In this document: positions 1-11,668 of the stretch, in pieces
Layout: the number at the start of each line of letters is the position of its first letter
How positions within the stretch are numbered: position 1 is the stretch's first letter
Source: Vanessa cardui
Lineage: Eukaryota; Arthropoda; Insecta; Lepidoptera; Nymphalidae
Reading direction: 5' to 3'
Length of the DNA: 64,000 nucleotides
Assembly (NCBI RefSeq): GCF_905220365.1
Contig: NC_061135.1
Span: 13,483,501-13,547,500 of the forward strand
Made by a program: the position numbers and the translations under genes
Notes under the pieces: model-generated
Databases searched by the model: none
The model's input: the letters and a program-made list of their open reading frames with translations, nothing else
What the model was told of the DNA's origin: nothing

Positions 1-70
1 AAAACAGACCAGGATAAATGGTCTCCAAAAAAGTTAAACATTGAAGCTAAATAAATAATATTACAAATAT

Positions 71-158
71 GCTCCATCGACCCTGGGAACTAAGAGTTTT
101 ACCCCTTGTTTAATTACACTGGCTAACCCACCTACAACAGAGCATTGCTAAGTAAAGT
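71..158 (-). repeat. Family-B interspersed repeat fragment
   Basis: Shares CTGGGAACTAAGA, CCCCTTGT and TTACACTGGCT with complete copies such as 17669-17962. Strand is set so that the A-rich end is 3'. Confidence 0.65.
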
Positions 159-800
159 TTAGAGGGGGAAAAGTATTGAATAAAGGTAACTTAATCAGAC
201 AGAGATGCATAAAGTCTTCACACCAATAGTTCCCATCTATAATTGGACCCAGATTTAACGCTGTTGTAGACTAAATATTTCTTTAAATTGCATGTCCCAA
301 TTAAAAATGACTCAAATATTCGACCACAAAGCACATTACATTAAGTTCCAAATAATAGATAAAGATTAAAAAACATAAGGTGAACTGCTAATTAAAAACC
401 GCGCAAAGTCAGAACAAAGAGCTATACTAGCTGCAAGTACTAATTGCACTAAAGAAATAATTAAAGATTACAAGATCAAATAACGTAGTTATTAACAAAC
501 CGCTAATAACACGGACCGTAATAAAATTCTATTAACGGCTTGTTTAACTCCAATATTCATTAAAACAAAGCCGGATCACAACAATGTACCGGCGTTGTAT
601 ATTTTACGACGCGAGTTGCTATTAGATATAATCCCCGACCCGACGTCCTGTTCCTTAGCCGTTTAAGCTCCGTCTTAGAACCATTATACACTTAAACTCA
701 GGCTTCTTTTTTAATTCACCAATATTCACAAACGTATAAAAACATTCTAGCTGAACGATAATGCTGCATGAGGAAAATTGATGTTATTTTTGTAGACTAG
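159..800. other. No gene seen
   Basis: AT-rich sequence. No convincing exon, RNA gene or repeat; a CpG-bearing patch near 570-660 is the only compositional feature. Confidence 0.6.
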
Positions 801-1048
801 TTGAGATGGCCCAGTGGTTAGAACATGTACATCCTAACAGATGATTGCGAAATCACCACTAAATTTTTATGTGCTTAATTCGTGTTTATAATTCATCTCG
901 TGCTCAGCAGTGAGGAGACTTACATGTGTCTAATTTCAACGAAATTGTGTCACAAGTGAATCGACTAACCCGCCGTGGTGAAATATGCTCCTAACCTTCT
1001 CTCAAAGGGAGTAGAGGCCTTAGTCTAACAATGGGAAAGGCTGTACAT
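801..1048 (+). repeat. tRNA-derived SINE, family A, copy 1 (diverged)
   Basis: Head GAGATGGCCCAGTGGTTAGA resembles a tRNA A box. The body shares TTATAATTCATCTCGTGCTC and the TGTGTCTAATTTC block with other copies. The B-box region is decayed. Confidence 0.85.
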
Positions 1049-1185
1049 GTTTGGCTAACTACTCTCAACACGTGATGGTCCTAATGTCAGTCTAACCGAA
1101 TTCGGAAACGGCTGTCCATTTCAAAGATGACCAAGCAATTAAGCATGACATATTATTGCGTAAGATTGCGTGCGAACACAGATAT

Positions 1186-1208
1186 CTCTCTCTCTCTCTC
1201 TCTCTCTC
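1186..1208. repeat. (CT)n microsatellite
   Basis: About eleven CT units lie at the tail end of the adjoining minus-strand SINE, so they may have grown from its 3' tail. Confidence 0.85.
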
Positions 1209-1209
1209 G

Positions 1210-1445
1210 CAATGCCTGTATTCTCATACTTCCATGAGACGTGAAATCCAACACGACCAGAATGATTTGACACGCTGGACCAACAGCTTTACTTGCGTTC
1301 CGAGGAACTTACAACGAAACGGAAACACAAGGTTCTTGATATTATTTGTCAGAATAACATTTAGTCGACCCGAAATGGGTCTCGAACTCAAAACATCAAT
1401 ATCTGCAACCTTACTGCCATTGGACCAACGAGACAGGCTGCCGAT
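1210..1445 (-). repeat. tRNA-like SINE, another family (GTCTCGTTGGTCCA head)
   Basis: On the minus strand the 5' part reads CTGTCTCGTTGGTCCAATGG, an A-box-like start, followed at tRNA-like spacing by GAGTTCGAGACCC, a B-box-like sequence. This type is common in moth and butterfly DNA. Only one clear copy is seen here. Confidence 0.65.
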
Positions 1446-1906
1446 TTAATAGAAATTTTGTTACGCGCATCAATCGAATACATAAGCGCCCGTATAAAAA
1501 GCAAAACAAATCTAAAAGAAGATTGGCGTCAGGCCGTAAAAGTCTACCGAGCCCTTACCAGGCAGCTTAAAGACTGCAAACGAAATAAAAGGGATAAAGA
1601 CAGATAAGCAAGCGATTGATGAAGATCAACTCAAAAGTTTATTTTTATAAATTTAGAAACACCATCTGCATGTTCACAATTTGAGCAAAAGAAGTTCTTG
1701 TATAGTGTCATACACCAAAAATAATGAACACTTTACTTACATTAATATATATAAATATTTTAAATAAAAACATGAACAAAAATATGAAAGACCATTAGAC
1801 CTTTAAGATTCATTTTGGAAAGGCGGAACTGCTGAGGTGCTTGTCGATTCTTCTCTGTACAATCTAGAATTCGAATCGTTGGTGTTCTGCATCATGACGA
1901 TTCAAA

Positions 1907-1946
1907 TTTAAAAACCTATTTGAACTTATTCAAGTAGGTTTTTAAA
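1907..1946. repeat. Near-perfect palindrome, 18-bp arms, loop ctta
   Basis: Arms 1907-1924 and 1929-1946 pair with one mismatch. The arms contain the family D word TTCAAGTAGG. Confidence 0.88.
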
Positions 1947-2415
1947 GTAGGCTTAGATTCTGTATGGCACATTTTATTATGCTTTTTAACGTCAGGTAAA
2001 ATTGTAAAAGTATGTGTAAATTGTACACGATAATATAACGTTGTTGAAGCCAATCAGAGTAGATTTTGTATGTTACATACACATATTACTTTGTTTGAGT
2101 TTCGCTTCGAAGAGTATTTCTTAAGTGTAGCACTAATATCTAGACACGGTAGAATTATACATACCATGGGGCTGCTCATTTGTCAATCTTCCTACGTATT
2201 ACAATGACATAATAATGCTTTCATTACTACTACTAAAAATAACAATTTTTTTCAGTGTTTCTGCATCACGCTCGAAAAGAAATTTCAAACATTTCAAGAT
2301 CAACAAAATATATGACCAAAAGTTTAATTTCCTCATAGAGGCAAATTATTAAACAACTAATTAAAAAATTATCAGTAATAAATTATAAATATTTTACTAA
2401 GTTTTTTTAAACAAA

Positions 2416-2453
2416 ATTTCTAAGTTTATTCCAGTAGGAATAAACTTAGAAAT
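2416..2453. repeat. Perfect palindrome, 17-bp arms, loop agta
   Basis: Arms 2416-2432 and 2437-2453 are exact reverse complements. Confidence 0.9.
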
Positions 2454-3052
2454 AAACAAATTATATGCATTTTTTAAAATGGGGGAGTGTTCGTTCATGA
2501 CGCACAAATTATACGCGCTTTACATTTCATTTTCTATTAGCCTTAAGTCCTTAAATCCGGCAGTCGATTGCCACAGAATATAAAGTCTATCAAAGTAACA
2601 TCCAAGTCTCTGGAACGGCTGCAGTATAATAAGCAAAATACTCCTCGTAACAGCCGCATCCTATCCACTTTATAGGACATTTCATTTATTCCATTCACTT
2701 ATTTCCGACGGAGGGATCCTTCGTTACGAGCGAGTGAGTTTCGTAAACAAACCTAATTCGGAGTACAATACGATGTTTCTTTCCAATTTAACAAATTAAA
2801 TATTTTCCAACAAACGAATTAATCATTCGATTCTTTTTTTTAATTCGACGTCTGGTATTTTCTTGCTGATAAATATATTTTTTAATTTCGACGCCATATT
2901 ATTTACGCAAGTGATTACTGGGACGATTCTTAAAATGTACAATAATGTAATGTAACCACGCCGTCCACTAGTAATTAAAATCTTACATTCAATCAAATCA
3001 AAATGCTTTTATCGAATTAGTCTTTAGACGAGTACGTATGAAGCATGACGTC

Positions 3053-3121
3053 TTACCACCGCTTTGAAATGTGGATTCTACTGAGAATAACCGAAAAAAG
3101 TTAGTATTACCATTAGTAGTA
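3053..3121 (-). repeat. Family D repeat, fragment
   Basis: TGTGGATTCTACTGAGAATAA and CCGAAAAAAGTTAGTATTAC approximate the family D central block. Confidence 0.4.
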
Positions 3122-3201
3122 ATCATAAGTAGTACCAATATGAAGATAACCTGACCGATTTTGATCACATCCATTCTCGTTAGCGATGTAAGATGTATAG
3201 A

Positions 3202-3450
3202 TGTAATAAGTTCCAGTGATTAGAACGGATCGTACCAATGATTGTGGATTGAAACACAAACAAGAACCTATCAACTTTCATATCTTAATTTGTGTGTATA
3301 ATTCGTCGTTGGTGAAAGAAACTTGCATGTGTCTATTTTCAATGAAATTCTGCCACTCGTGTATCCACCAACTCGCAATAGAGCAGTCTGGTGAGAAGGG
3401 AGAATATGTCTTATCCAAGCTGTGGTTATTTACAAGCTTGTTACTTTAGT
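3202..3450 (+). repeat. tRNA-derived SINE, family A, copy 2 (degraded)
   Basis: Recognisable blocks: CAGTGATTAGAACG, TTAATTTGTGTGTATAATTC, TGCATGTGTCTA and a GTTACTTTAG tail. It has many substitutions and small deletions. Confidence 0.75.
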
Positions 3451-6400
3451 TTTTACATTCTCATCAAAAAATAAAGACAACAAGTGCAGTCTCTATTCCT
3501 CTCGTAATCCTTTAAAACGTCAATTGGATTACCGGAAATTCTGGTAAGAGGATAAACAGCTATCATGCTATCTCCGCGAAACAACGGAATGTGTCGACAA
3601 TAAAATGATCTTGAAAAGATCCCGAGTTTGAAACCAAGACCTAAGAGATCGATATCCTGCGTTATAGACTAGAGTATCAATCTTTAATATTTTGCAAACA
3701 GAATAACTAAATAATTTTAATGTTAAGACTGACTATTTACTTTGAATTTAATATGAGGAAAATATAATGTTATTCTTTGGAAAATTCAAATAAATCTTGA
3801 ATTTTCGTTAATCAACGAACGCAACTTCTAACTTGTAACTCGTTTATATACAGCAGTTATGTCGTCGAAATCTGACGCTGTTATTGTTACAGAACATCGA
3901 ATAAAAGTGAAACCTCAAATTTGTGAAAGTAATGCGAACGTATTTTTTATATTCCAAAAAGGTTTCATATTAACGACAGCCATTTAAATTTTTAGTGGCA
4001 CACAAAATGAAATCGTCGCGTTTATTTGTTTAAAAAAAACACTTTTTTATTAATGGTAATATTAGTAACCCAAAGTATTGAGTTAAGGGAACAATATTTA
4101 TTTCGTTGATTAGCTTAAAAATAAATTTAAAAAATAAATTTGTTTTTTTTTTGTTAATTTATTTCTTTGTAATAAAACTTCTATTAGAGAAAAAAATAAT
4201 TATTTAAAAATGAGCCGAGAAGATCCAATTAATCTTCCTCGTAAATATATATATCATATCAATTGTTCAAAAGTAAATCCGTACGGTAGTTTTCGAGTTT
4301 TTTTGGAACATAACGCATCACATTATTGAGGATACAAGAAGACTTCCTTTGACGATTCAAATCAATACTAATATTTTATATGAAAACAAATGTTCATGTA
4401 ATGCCAGTAGTTGCTCACATTTTATGTATTCGTCAGGTTTTACACTTAGAAAGGTATCCTATGTCCTTTTTTGGAGCTCGATCTTGCTTCGTATCAAATT
4501 CCATCAAATTCGCTTCAGTGGTTACATACCAGACTTTCGTATTTATTACAATAGTATAGACATTTGATATTAATTTAATTCGACAACGTTTCATAGACGA
4601 AGTTATTTTACGAGTACCTACTGTTTATTTAGCTGTCAACATTAGACGGCTATTATTTTATTTGTTTAAAAAAAAAAACATTTTTTTTGTATGAGATAAG
4701 TCTGGTAGGTGACTGACTGGAATGAGCTACCTGTTGGTATATGACACTACCTTAAACGTTGGCGCTGCAAGAAATAATCTTTACATCGAATATGCGCCAA
4801 CATCTAAATGAGTTTGGACGTGTGGAAAAATTCTATCCTATAGAGGCAGTTTATGTCGTTAGATTTTTCTTTATAACCTACTAAGAAATTAAACTATAAA
4901 CACATAAAATGGCAAAACATATTACCCTGTTCGCCGGTATTTCAATCTTCGGTGTATTTACTAAAACATATGAGGGTTTATGCTGACCTGATGGAAAGTG
5001 ACTACCACTGCCTGACATAATATACTGGTCTGGTGATAGACCGTACCCAGTCTGATGAGGCCTGTTAGCAAATCCCCACACACACCCTATTTAATAGATA
5101 ATAAAAGATCTTGGAGCTATTAAATATGATATTAGATTAATAATAAATATGAGTCATATTGTATAATGATTCTTAAACTCAAAGTTTTTATTGTGATATG
5201 TGATTTTTACAGTGTCGAATAGGTAATATATACCTCTGTTGTAACAAGACTACTGAGAGCATTTCTCTCTAACTTGAAAGAGTAACTACTAAAGTTTCTT
5301 CAGAGTTCTTCTATGTAGAATTTATTTTCCGAACTGGTGGCATTTTTACATTGACCTTGTGAAGTTAAGATTTAAAAAGAATTGTGAGTTTTTATTAAAG
5401 TATTTTTAATTATATAAGAATACCTCGCCTGTCGCATTTCAGCTTATATTTTGGAGTATATATACGAAATATATCTATATATATATATATTGTGTAATAC
5501 TTTATTTAACTGGTCCCCCAGATACCTAGCAGACAGTAACATAACGCCATCCCCGTAGTTAACCTCAATAACCCTCTAGACCATAATATGATTATATTCA
5601 AGATAGCCTAGAATATTCTATTAGGCGCGACCCTAATAAATTGGATATCTACTTGAACAGCTAAAATCTTATTAGCACACGTGGGCAAATTTAGGTATAT
5701 TTAATTTACATTTACATAAAGTTAAAACGTATGAAAATGAACTAAGATATTTTTTTAAAGATACTACAAGTACAGAAGAAGCCTCGGCTTACTAATTAAA
5801 AACAAACATATAAAATTGTTGTTTAATAAGATTTATTTATAAAAAAAAACTTCCTAAAAATTATAATTCAATTCAATTTTTTTGTTATATTCACACTTAG
5901 CCGTCTCACGCACACTAAGACTATTTAGACACTCATACCAATGCACACAACCAAAACTGAATGTGGAGGGGCGCGACTTCTTGGGTGAATAGAGCCATAA
6001 ATTGCGATGCAACCCCTCTGTCCCCTATTAAATCAGTGCGGGACGAGACGATGTGCTTTACGGATCTCTGTTAATTTTATTTATATACAAAGGGTATTTT
6101 ATGTTTCCGCGCGATTATTTTACCGGTCACCATAATACCCAATCGAACAGAGTCAACGACAACTTAATGTGAAAAAATTAAACAATAACAAATATAAAAA
6201 AATATAATTTATTGGAAACATATTTTTTAATTGAAAATCTGCAAAACATACAATAGTAACGAGTTAAATGAAACAAAATCTCGTTAAAAAGGCGAGCAAC
6301 ATAATATCAAATGATAATAAAATATGAAACGGCACTGAATTATTGAAGCTACACAATTGAATGCAATTAAAATTGTTTTCAAAAGACGTTCCACCATCGG

Positions 6401-7024
6401 CCTCTTCACTCAACACTTCTGAGTTAAACTCGAGTATCGTTTGCATTTAACGAGATAATATTTCAGTACTAACGATGTTGTAAAACGAGAAAGTACCACC
6501 TGTAATTTGTATGCTGAGTTGAAACTCTGACGCCGTAAAACGAACACTCCCGTTGCATTGTCAATGTTGACTTGGATACTGAAAATTTACACTTGCGCAC
6601 CACCTCGGGAACTAGTCACTTTTATGAAGAATAAAAATTTATTATACAAGCTTTTCTTTACCTTTCAATGTAATGTAACGGATGAAATCTTCCAACTAAA
6701 TTTGGAAGCATATGTCTTAAACGGATTGAGCTGAAATTTTGTTGTAATCACGTTCAATTTCAATGAGAATGCATGTTTAACTGTGTGTTGCCATTCTATA
6801 CAGCATGACGGAACAGCCGAAATAGAGGATAATATATTTTTACTTATAATCCATTGCATACATCTGAGTTTTCATATTAACTTAGTTCGTTAATTTGAAT
6901 ATATACATTTATTCTCCACTATTAAGTCTCCACTAAGTATTTCCTTGCAATCTATCAATTCCAAAAGAGTATCTTGGTTCAGCTTTTATTCCTTTTCGTT
7001 ATATCTTGTTGCATATTTTTTATT
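3451..7024. other. No gene seen; old repeat traces
   Basis: AT-rich. Holds a decayed family-B copy near 4700 and a possible repeat near 5890-6150 (GTGCGGGACGAGACGATG) of unknown class. Short open frames lack homology I can recognise. Confidence 0.55.
4700..4830 (-). repeat. Family-B repeat, very degraded
   Basis: Keeps the order of blocks (GGTAGGTGACTGAC, CACCTGTTGGTA-like, GCTGCAAGAAATAA, ATGCGCCAAC) with many changes. A similar trace lies near 4965-5090. Confidence 0.4.
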
Positions 7025-7110
7025 ATTATTATTATTCTTTATTGCACAAATAAAACATGTACAAAGGGCGGACTTAACGCTATAACACAGCATTTTTCGT
7101 GTCTACGAGT
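7025..7110 (-). repeat. LINE 3' end fragment
   Basis: (ATT)n then CTTTATTGCACAAATAAAAC and AAAGGGCGGACTTAACGC. On the minus strand this is a 3' UTR ending AATAAAG(AAT)n. It is distinct from the long LINE that begins 250 bp further on. Confidence 0.65.
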
Positions 7111-7469
7111 TTATTAGAATTTAAGTAAAGAATTTCGACAAACGTAGATTCCCACAAAATAATCTTTACCAAAAATTCATTTCAACATTATTATTGACCT
7201 TTCCGTGAATCTATCTACGCAGGAATAAGGCGGAAAACGTCGATGAATTTTAATGAAGCTCGATATGGCATTGTTATGGATGGCTTAGCATGAAGGCTAC
7301 CTCGTTCTACATCTTCCTTTAACATATAATACAATATACTTATAAACACGTATATATGTTTTTTTTTTTTTTTTTTTCTTTATTTAAGGAGTTTGGTCAC
7401 ACAAATGACTAAGGCACTCCATAAGTCTTCCTTAACCAGAAAACTGGGCTTGAGACATGAAGATCTGTA

Positions 7470-10400
7470 TCATCTTAACCTCAAACCCAGTCTCACAAGT
7501 TTATAAAGCGCCCTGGCACCCGCAGACAAAGGACATGCCAGACAGCAGTTTAGTCCCCCAACTTCTCTAATTACACTATAAGTTATAAATATTTCATGAC
7601 GTAAAGGTTCATTCCGGACACATTCCATAATAATATGATACACGTCTTCAATTTTATCACATTCCTTACAATAAGGGGAATCCGTCTTCTTCATCAAATA
7701 GGCAAACTTGTTCAATGGGATGTGTCCAGATCGTATTCTTAGAGCTATTACTAAATCTGTTCCATTTAAACTGTTGTTGATCCAAGGTGAATTCATCGGT
7801 TCCGGCTGAATAGTCTTATACCAGATACCCTTCTTGGTGGACCTTTCATCAAAATATGTTTTCCATAAATCCAAACAATGACCCTTAGAAATAAATAAAC
7901 ACTCACTATAAAATGGTTTTGTTCTTACTATTAAGCCATCTGAACATGCCTGCTTAGCAAGCTGATCTACTACCTCATTTTCCACTATTCCACTATGAGA
8001 TGGGATCCATTGTAGATATAGGCATTTATTTGAAGCGTTAAGTTCCAAAATTAACTTTATTATTTCATAAGCTACGGGGATTCCTCGAAAATTCGAGGTA
8101 CACCGAGCTAAATGTTGCAAAGCACTTTTAGCGTCTGTAAACATTACAAACTTTTTCCCATTTATCGATTTAATATAAGACAAAGCCTTTGCTATAGCAA
8201 TTAATTCTACGTGCATTATAGACAATGTACAATTAATTTGAAATTTAGTTTTAAAGTTAACCTGGGGATCGTAAAACGCAGCGCCACTTCTGTTACCCCC
8301 TTTCGATCCATCTGAAAATATCTTATAAAACCCTGCATAGTTCTCTGCACATAGCTTGTGATAAAGTGAATTTAGTTGAATATTAGTGTAAGTCCGTTTT
8401 GATTTAGATATATTTTTAATACTTGATTTGATAAAATTCTGTAGATTAATTCCATTTATCCATATATTTAAAGAAAACATTTCAAGCTGTGGACTGACAT
8501 GTAAAACTGTATTTTTAAGGAGATTATGAATAGAAGCTAATAAAGGTTTTTTCTTTTTTACCCAGCGGGAAGGTAGCATTAAATCGGATAACTTAGTCAA
8601 TATAGTAACAATTGAATTGAGCTCACAAGAAATATTTTTTAAGTAAAATTTATGTCCCAAATATTCCCTACGAAGAAATAGAGGCTGTAATGAAAGCTCG
8701 CTTTCCATAACATGGATCGGGGTACTTTTGATAAATCCACCTATAATACGCATAGCCTGATTTTGAATCCAGTCGAGTTTTTTAAGATTTGATTGAGAGC
8801 TGTCTCCATAAAGAAAACAAGCATAATCTAAACGATTACGAACCATTGAAATATATAACCTACGTAAGTGCTTAGGATGAATACCCCAACCTGACCCAGC
8901 TAAGACTTTACATATATTTAAAAACCTAAAACATTTACTTTGAATTTCGCTAACATGTTTACCCCATCTAAGAGACCGATCTAGCCATATGCCTAAATAT
9001 TTAACGTGTTCAACTGTGTCCAAAATTATATTATTAACTTTAAGTTCGATTGCACCTCTAAATGTCCGTTTTTTAAATATACAAACCTTACTTTTGGTTG
9101 AGGACAGATTCAAACCAATGTCGGATAAAAGTTTACAAAGTAGATCTAAACTAGACTGTAATTTACTCACAGATTGTAATATATCATTACCAGTAGTAAA
9201 TAAAACAAAGTCGTCAGCGTATTGCATAATCATTACCGATTTGATCAGTTTGCATATATTAACAGAAACTACGTTAAATAAAAGTGGAGACAGAGGATCA
9301 CCTTGAGCAAGGCCTCGACTGCAAGTCCTAACAATGAAATTATTGCCTACTTTAATATGAATATGTCTTTCTATAAGGAAGTTCCAAATGTACGAACATA
9401 ACTTTGAACCGAGATCCATACGATCCATTGTCTTCGTCAATGACATAATGTCAACATTATTGTAGGCGTTATCAATATCTACAAAGCATCCTATAGTTGA
9501 CAAACCTTTTACAAATCCAATTTGAATAAGAGATACTAAGCGACTAAGATTATCAAGGCATGATCTAGACTTTCTGAAACCAAAAGTATTGTCAGAGAGT
9601 AATTTATTTTGTTCTACAAACCATTCTATTCTTTTTTTAATTAAAATATGAAAAATTTTGCAGACACAAGATATTAATGAAATAGGACGAAAAGCAGAGT
9701 CAGAAAGAGGGTCCTGGCCAGGTTTTGGAATGGGAATAACACGTATGTGACGCCACTGATTAGGAACAAAGCCAGATTCGAGGGAGATATTATATAAATT
9801 TAATAAGAATAGTTTAGCATTATTTGGAAGATTTTTAATCATGGAGAATGAAATTTCATCATCTCCAGGCGCTGTGTCTTTTGCTTTCATACAGTTATCT
9901 AACTCAAAAATTGTAAGAGGTGTTTCTAACATAGGGTTAGAAGAATGAAATATAGGTTTCGATGGTAAAACAGAATCGGGACATAAATTACATAATAGAC
10001 GACTAGCTTGGAATTTATCAGTATCTACGTAGGGTTGTTTCCGACCTTTCATCCATTTCATTCTGCTCCATACCTGATTTGGAGAAGTCTTCTCATCAAT
10101 TGAGTTACAAAAGCTTGACCATCCCTTTCTCTCTGCGCATCTCATAAGCCTTTGAGATTCCCTAACAGCATCTAAAAATTTATCAAGGTTATCTGGAGTA
10201 GGATTATTCCTAAAATAACTAAGATAAAGTCTTCGGATTGCAACAGCCTTAGATAGGTTAGCGTGCCAATAAGGTTTGGGAGAGAATTTACTTTCAGGTA
10301 CTTGGCAAAATTTAATATAAGGAATAAATAAATCGGCAGCTTCATTGATTAAATTAATAAAGAGATCATAAGAAGCCTGTACATCATCCGGGAAAACGAG

Positions 10401-11174
10401 ATCAGTAAACGACTCTTCTAAATATGAAGTATAATTCTGCCAATCAGCTGCTTTGAAATTTCTTTTTTTCTGAAAAATAATGTTTACAGAAATACCGGAG
10501 GTTATTTTTATGCATAAATGATCACTTCCTAGTGATTCATTTAAAACTCGCCAGTTAAAAAACAAGGAAATATCTGCTGATACAAAAGTTATATCTGGCG
10601 TTGAAGTTCGTAAGACGCCCTCGACTAGTTGAAATCTCGTCGGAGAACCATCATTAAGAACAATAAAATCAGAATTTATAACCGCATTCATTATTTGTCG
10701 GCCACGACTGTCAGTTTTATGAGACCATGACGTATGATGACCATTAAAGTCACCTAAAATAATTGTCTTAGTAGTTGAAAGATTGAATAAGAAATCCCAG
10801 TCAGCCTGAACCGTATGAATATCTTGAGAGCAATATATACATATTATATTTTCTATTTGGTCGCAATTAAAAACTTTTATCCAAATAATTTCCATACCCA
10901 AGTTATTGTTATGAAAATTAATCATTTGAGAATTTATAGATTTATGCACTATTAGAGCTACACCCCCATAAGGAACATTCCTGTCGAGTCTATATACATT
11001 ATAATTATTAACTTTCAATTTATATTCAAGATTCAACCAAGTCTCTGTAACAGCCGCCACATGAATTTTCTCCTGGATCAACAAATTTTTAAACGATGGG
11101 AACTTAGACCTTAAACTACGAGCATTCCATTGAAGTACATTAAAATTTAACTGTTTTACATACCTACTATCCAT
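7470..11174 (-). CDS. LINE ORF2 polyprotein: endonuclease, reverse transcriptase, RNase H, CCHC (1,234 aa)
   Basis: This protein nicks target DNA and reverse-transcribes the element RNA at the nick. Domains in order: an APE-type endonuclease at residues about 10-225 (QWNARSL, VTETWL, GDFNGHH near 140, SDH near 217); a reverse transcriptase at about 470-740 (FRPISL, FGFRKSRSC, DIDNAYNNVD, GLAQGDPLSPLLFNV, catalytic YADD near 652, KYLGIWLD); an RNase H at about 950-1080 with DGS, a Glu in MHVELIAIAKAL, TDAKSA and IPSHSGIVENEVVDQLAK; and a C-terminal C-x2-C-x7-H-x4-C. All catalytic residues I can check are present. It starts at an ATG overlapping the ORF1 stop by 8 nt (ATGGATAG). It looks capable of encoding active protein, but this copy has lost its 5' end and probably its promoter. 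Confidence 0.93.
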   Translation of the reverse strand: MDSRYVKQLNFNVLQWNARSLRSKFPSFKNLLIQEKIHVAAVTETWLNLEYKLKVNNYNVYRLDRNVPYGGVALIVHKSINSQMINFHNNNLGMEIIWIKVFNCDQIENIICIYCSQDIHTVQADWDFLFNLSTTKTIILGDFNGHHTSWSHKTDSRGRQIMNAVINSDFIVLNDGSPTRFQLVEGVLRTSTPDITFVSADISLFFNWRVLNESLGSDHLCIKITSGISVNIIFQKKRNFKAADWQNYTSYLEESFTDLVFPDDVQASYDLFINLINEAADLFIPYIKFCQVPESKFSPKPYWHANLSKAVAIRRLYLSYFRNNPTPDNLDKFLDAVRESQRLMRCAERKGWSSFCNSIDEKTSPNQVWSRMKWMKGRKQPYVDTDKFQASRLLCNLCPDSVLPSKPIFHSSNPMLETPLTIFELDNCMKAKDTAPGDDEISFSMIKNLPNNAKLFLLNLYNISLESGFVPNQWRHIRVIPIPKPGQDPLSDSAFRPISLISCVCKIFHILIKKRIEWFVEQNKLLSDNTFGFRKSRSCLDNLSRLVSLIQIGFVKGLSTIGCFVDIDNAYNNVDIMSLTKTMDRMDLGSKLCSYIWNFLIERHIHIKVGNNFIVRTCSRGLAQGDPLSPLLFNVVSVNICKLIKSVMIMQYADDFVLFTTGNDILQSVSKLQSSLDLLCKLLSDIGLNLSSTKSKVCIFKKRTFRGAIELKVNNIILDTVEHVKYLGIWLDRSLRWGKHVSEIQSKCFRFLNICKVLAGSGWGIHPKHLRRLYISMVRNRLDYACFLYGDSSQSNLKKLDWIQNQAMRIIGGFIKSTPIHVMESELSLQPLFLRREYLGHKFYLKNISCELNSIVTILTKLSDLMLPSRWVKKKKPLLASIHNLLKNTVLHVSPQLEMFSLNIWINGINLQNFIKSSIKNISKSKRTYTNIQLNSLYHKLCAENYAGFYKIFSDGSKGGNRSGAAFYDPQVNFKTKFQINCTLSIMHVELIAIAKALSYIKSINGKKFVMFTDAKSALQHLARCTSNFRGIPVAYEIIKLILELNASNKCLYLQWIPSHSGIVENEVVDQLAKQACSDGLIVRTKPFYSECLFISKGHCLDLWKTYFDERSTKKGIWYKTIQPEPMNSPWINNSLNGTDLVIALRIRSGHIPLNKFAYLMKKTDSPYCKECDKIEDVYHIIMECVRNEPLRHEIFITYSVIREVGGLNCCLACPLSAGARALYKLVRLGLRLR

Positions 11175-11649
11175 TTATAAAAACAGATATATTTTTAAAA
11201 AAATCAGATACATCCGAAATGCTTTGAGAAACAAAAGCTACCACCCAGTCTATAACAACTTGTAGGGAGTTCTTAATTTTTGAAAAAATACTGATTTTTT
11301 TTAGTATAAAAATCTCTCTAATTTTGTTAATCAATTCCTTAAAAGATAACGATCGATCATCACTTTCCGGTGCCTGTTGGGTCTCTTCGGCAGTGGGAAG
11401 GTCGTCCACCTCTTCTTCTGAGTCCATATTTTGAGAAACTTCCATCAAAGTAACGTCTTCTATAACTTCTTGTCTAAATTGCTTTTCAGGTATAGTTTTC
11501 GTTGATACACTTTTTTTAGGAGTCACTTTTTTGGTTCGGAGGTTTGCCGATCTCACTACCTCAGCAAAAGTAGGATTTGAAGTATCTGAAGACTGCACCT
11601 CAACACTTGTAACATAACCACTAGGGTTGCCATGTAAAGAAGGTCTACT
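11167..11649 (-). pseudogene. LINE ORF1, C-terminal fragment lacking a start codon
   Basis: The frame ending at TAG 11169-11167 is open upstream to the element boundary at about 11649 and contains no ATG before GTG 11598-11596; an in-frame TAG sits exactly at the target-site junction. The readable peptide includes GYVTSVEVQ, SNPTFAEVVR, a basic patch, an acidic stretch (MDSEEEVDDL) and a hydrophobic C-terminus. In I- and Jockey-type ORF1 proteins an FAEVV-like motif follows the zinc knuckles. I infer that the RNA-binding CCHC region was lost by 5' truncation. A start of 143 codons from GTG would require non-ATG initiation, which is unlikely. Confidence 0.7.
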
Positions 11650-11668
11650 CTAACACGTATATATGTTT

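Larger units (their letters stand above)
1446..3052. other. No gene seen; two short palindromes
   Basis: AT-rich, with the palindromes at 1907 and 2416. No long open frame. Confidence 0.6.
7362..11651 (-). mobile_element. Non-LTR retrotransposon (RNase H-bearing, I-type-like), 5'-truncated, with TSD
   Basis: Seen directly: a 17-bp perfect direct repeat, aacacgtatatatgttt, at 7345-7361 and 11652-11668 brackets the element. On the minus strand it runs from the end of ORF1 through a complete ORF2 to an AATAAA (7384-7379) and a poly-A tail (7377-7361, T on the + strand). ORF2 has no stops in 1,234 codons, so the insertion is young. The ORF1 frame is open right up to the 5' junction without an ATG, which points to 5' truncation during target-primed reverse transcription. 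RNase H plus a C-terminal CCHC suggests the I group rather than a typical Jockey element, but clade assignment needs a tree. Confidence 0.93.

Noticed and set aside
8989..9306. 105-codon plus-strand frame
   Set aside because: Antisense shadow of LINE ORF2.
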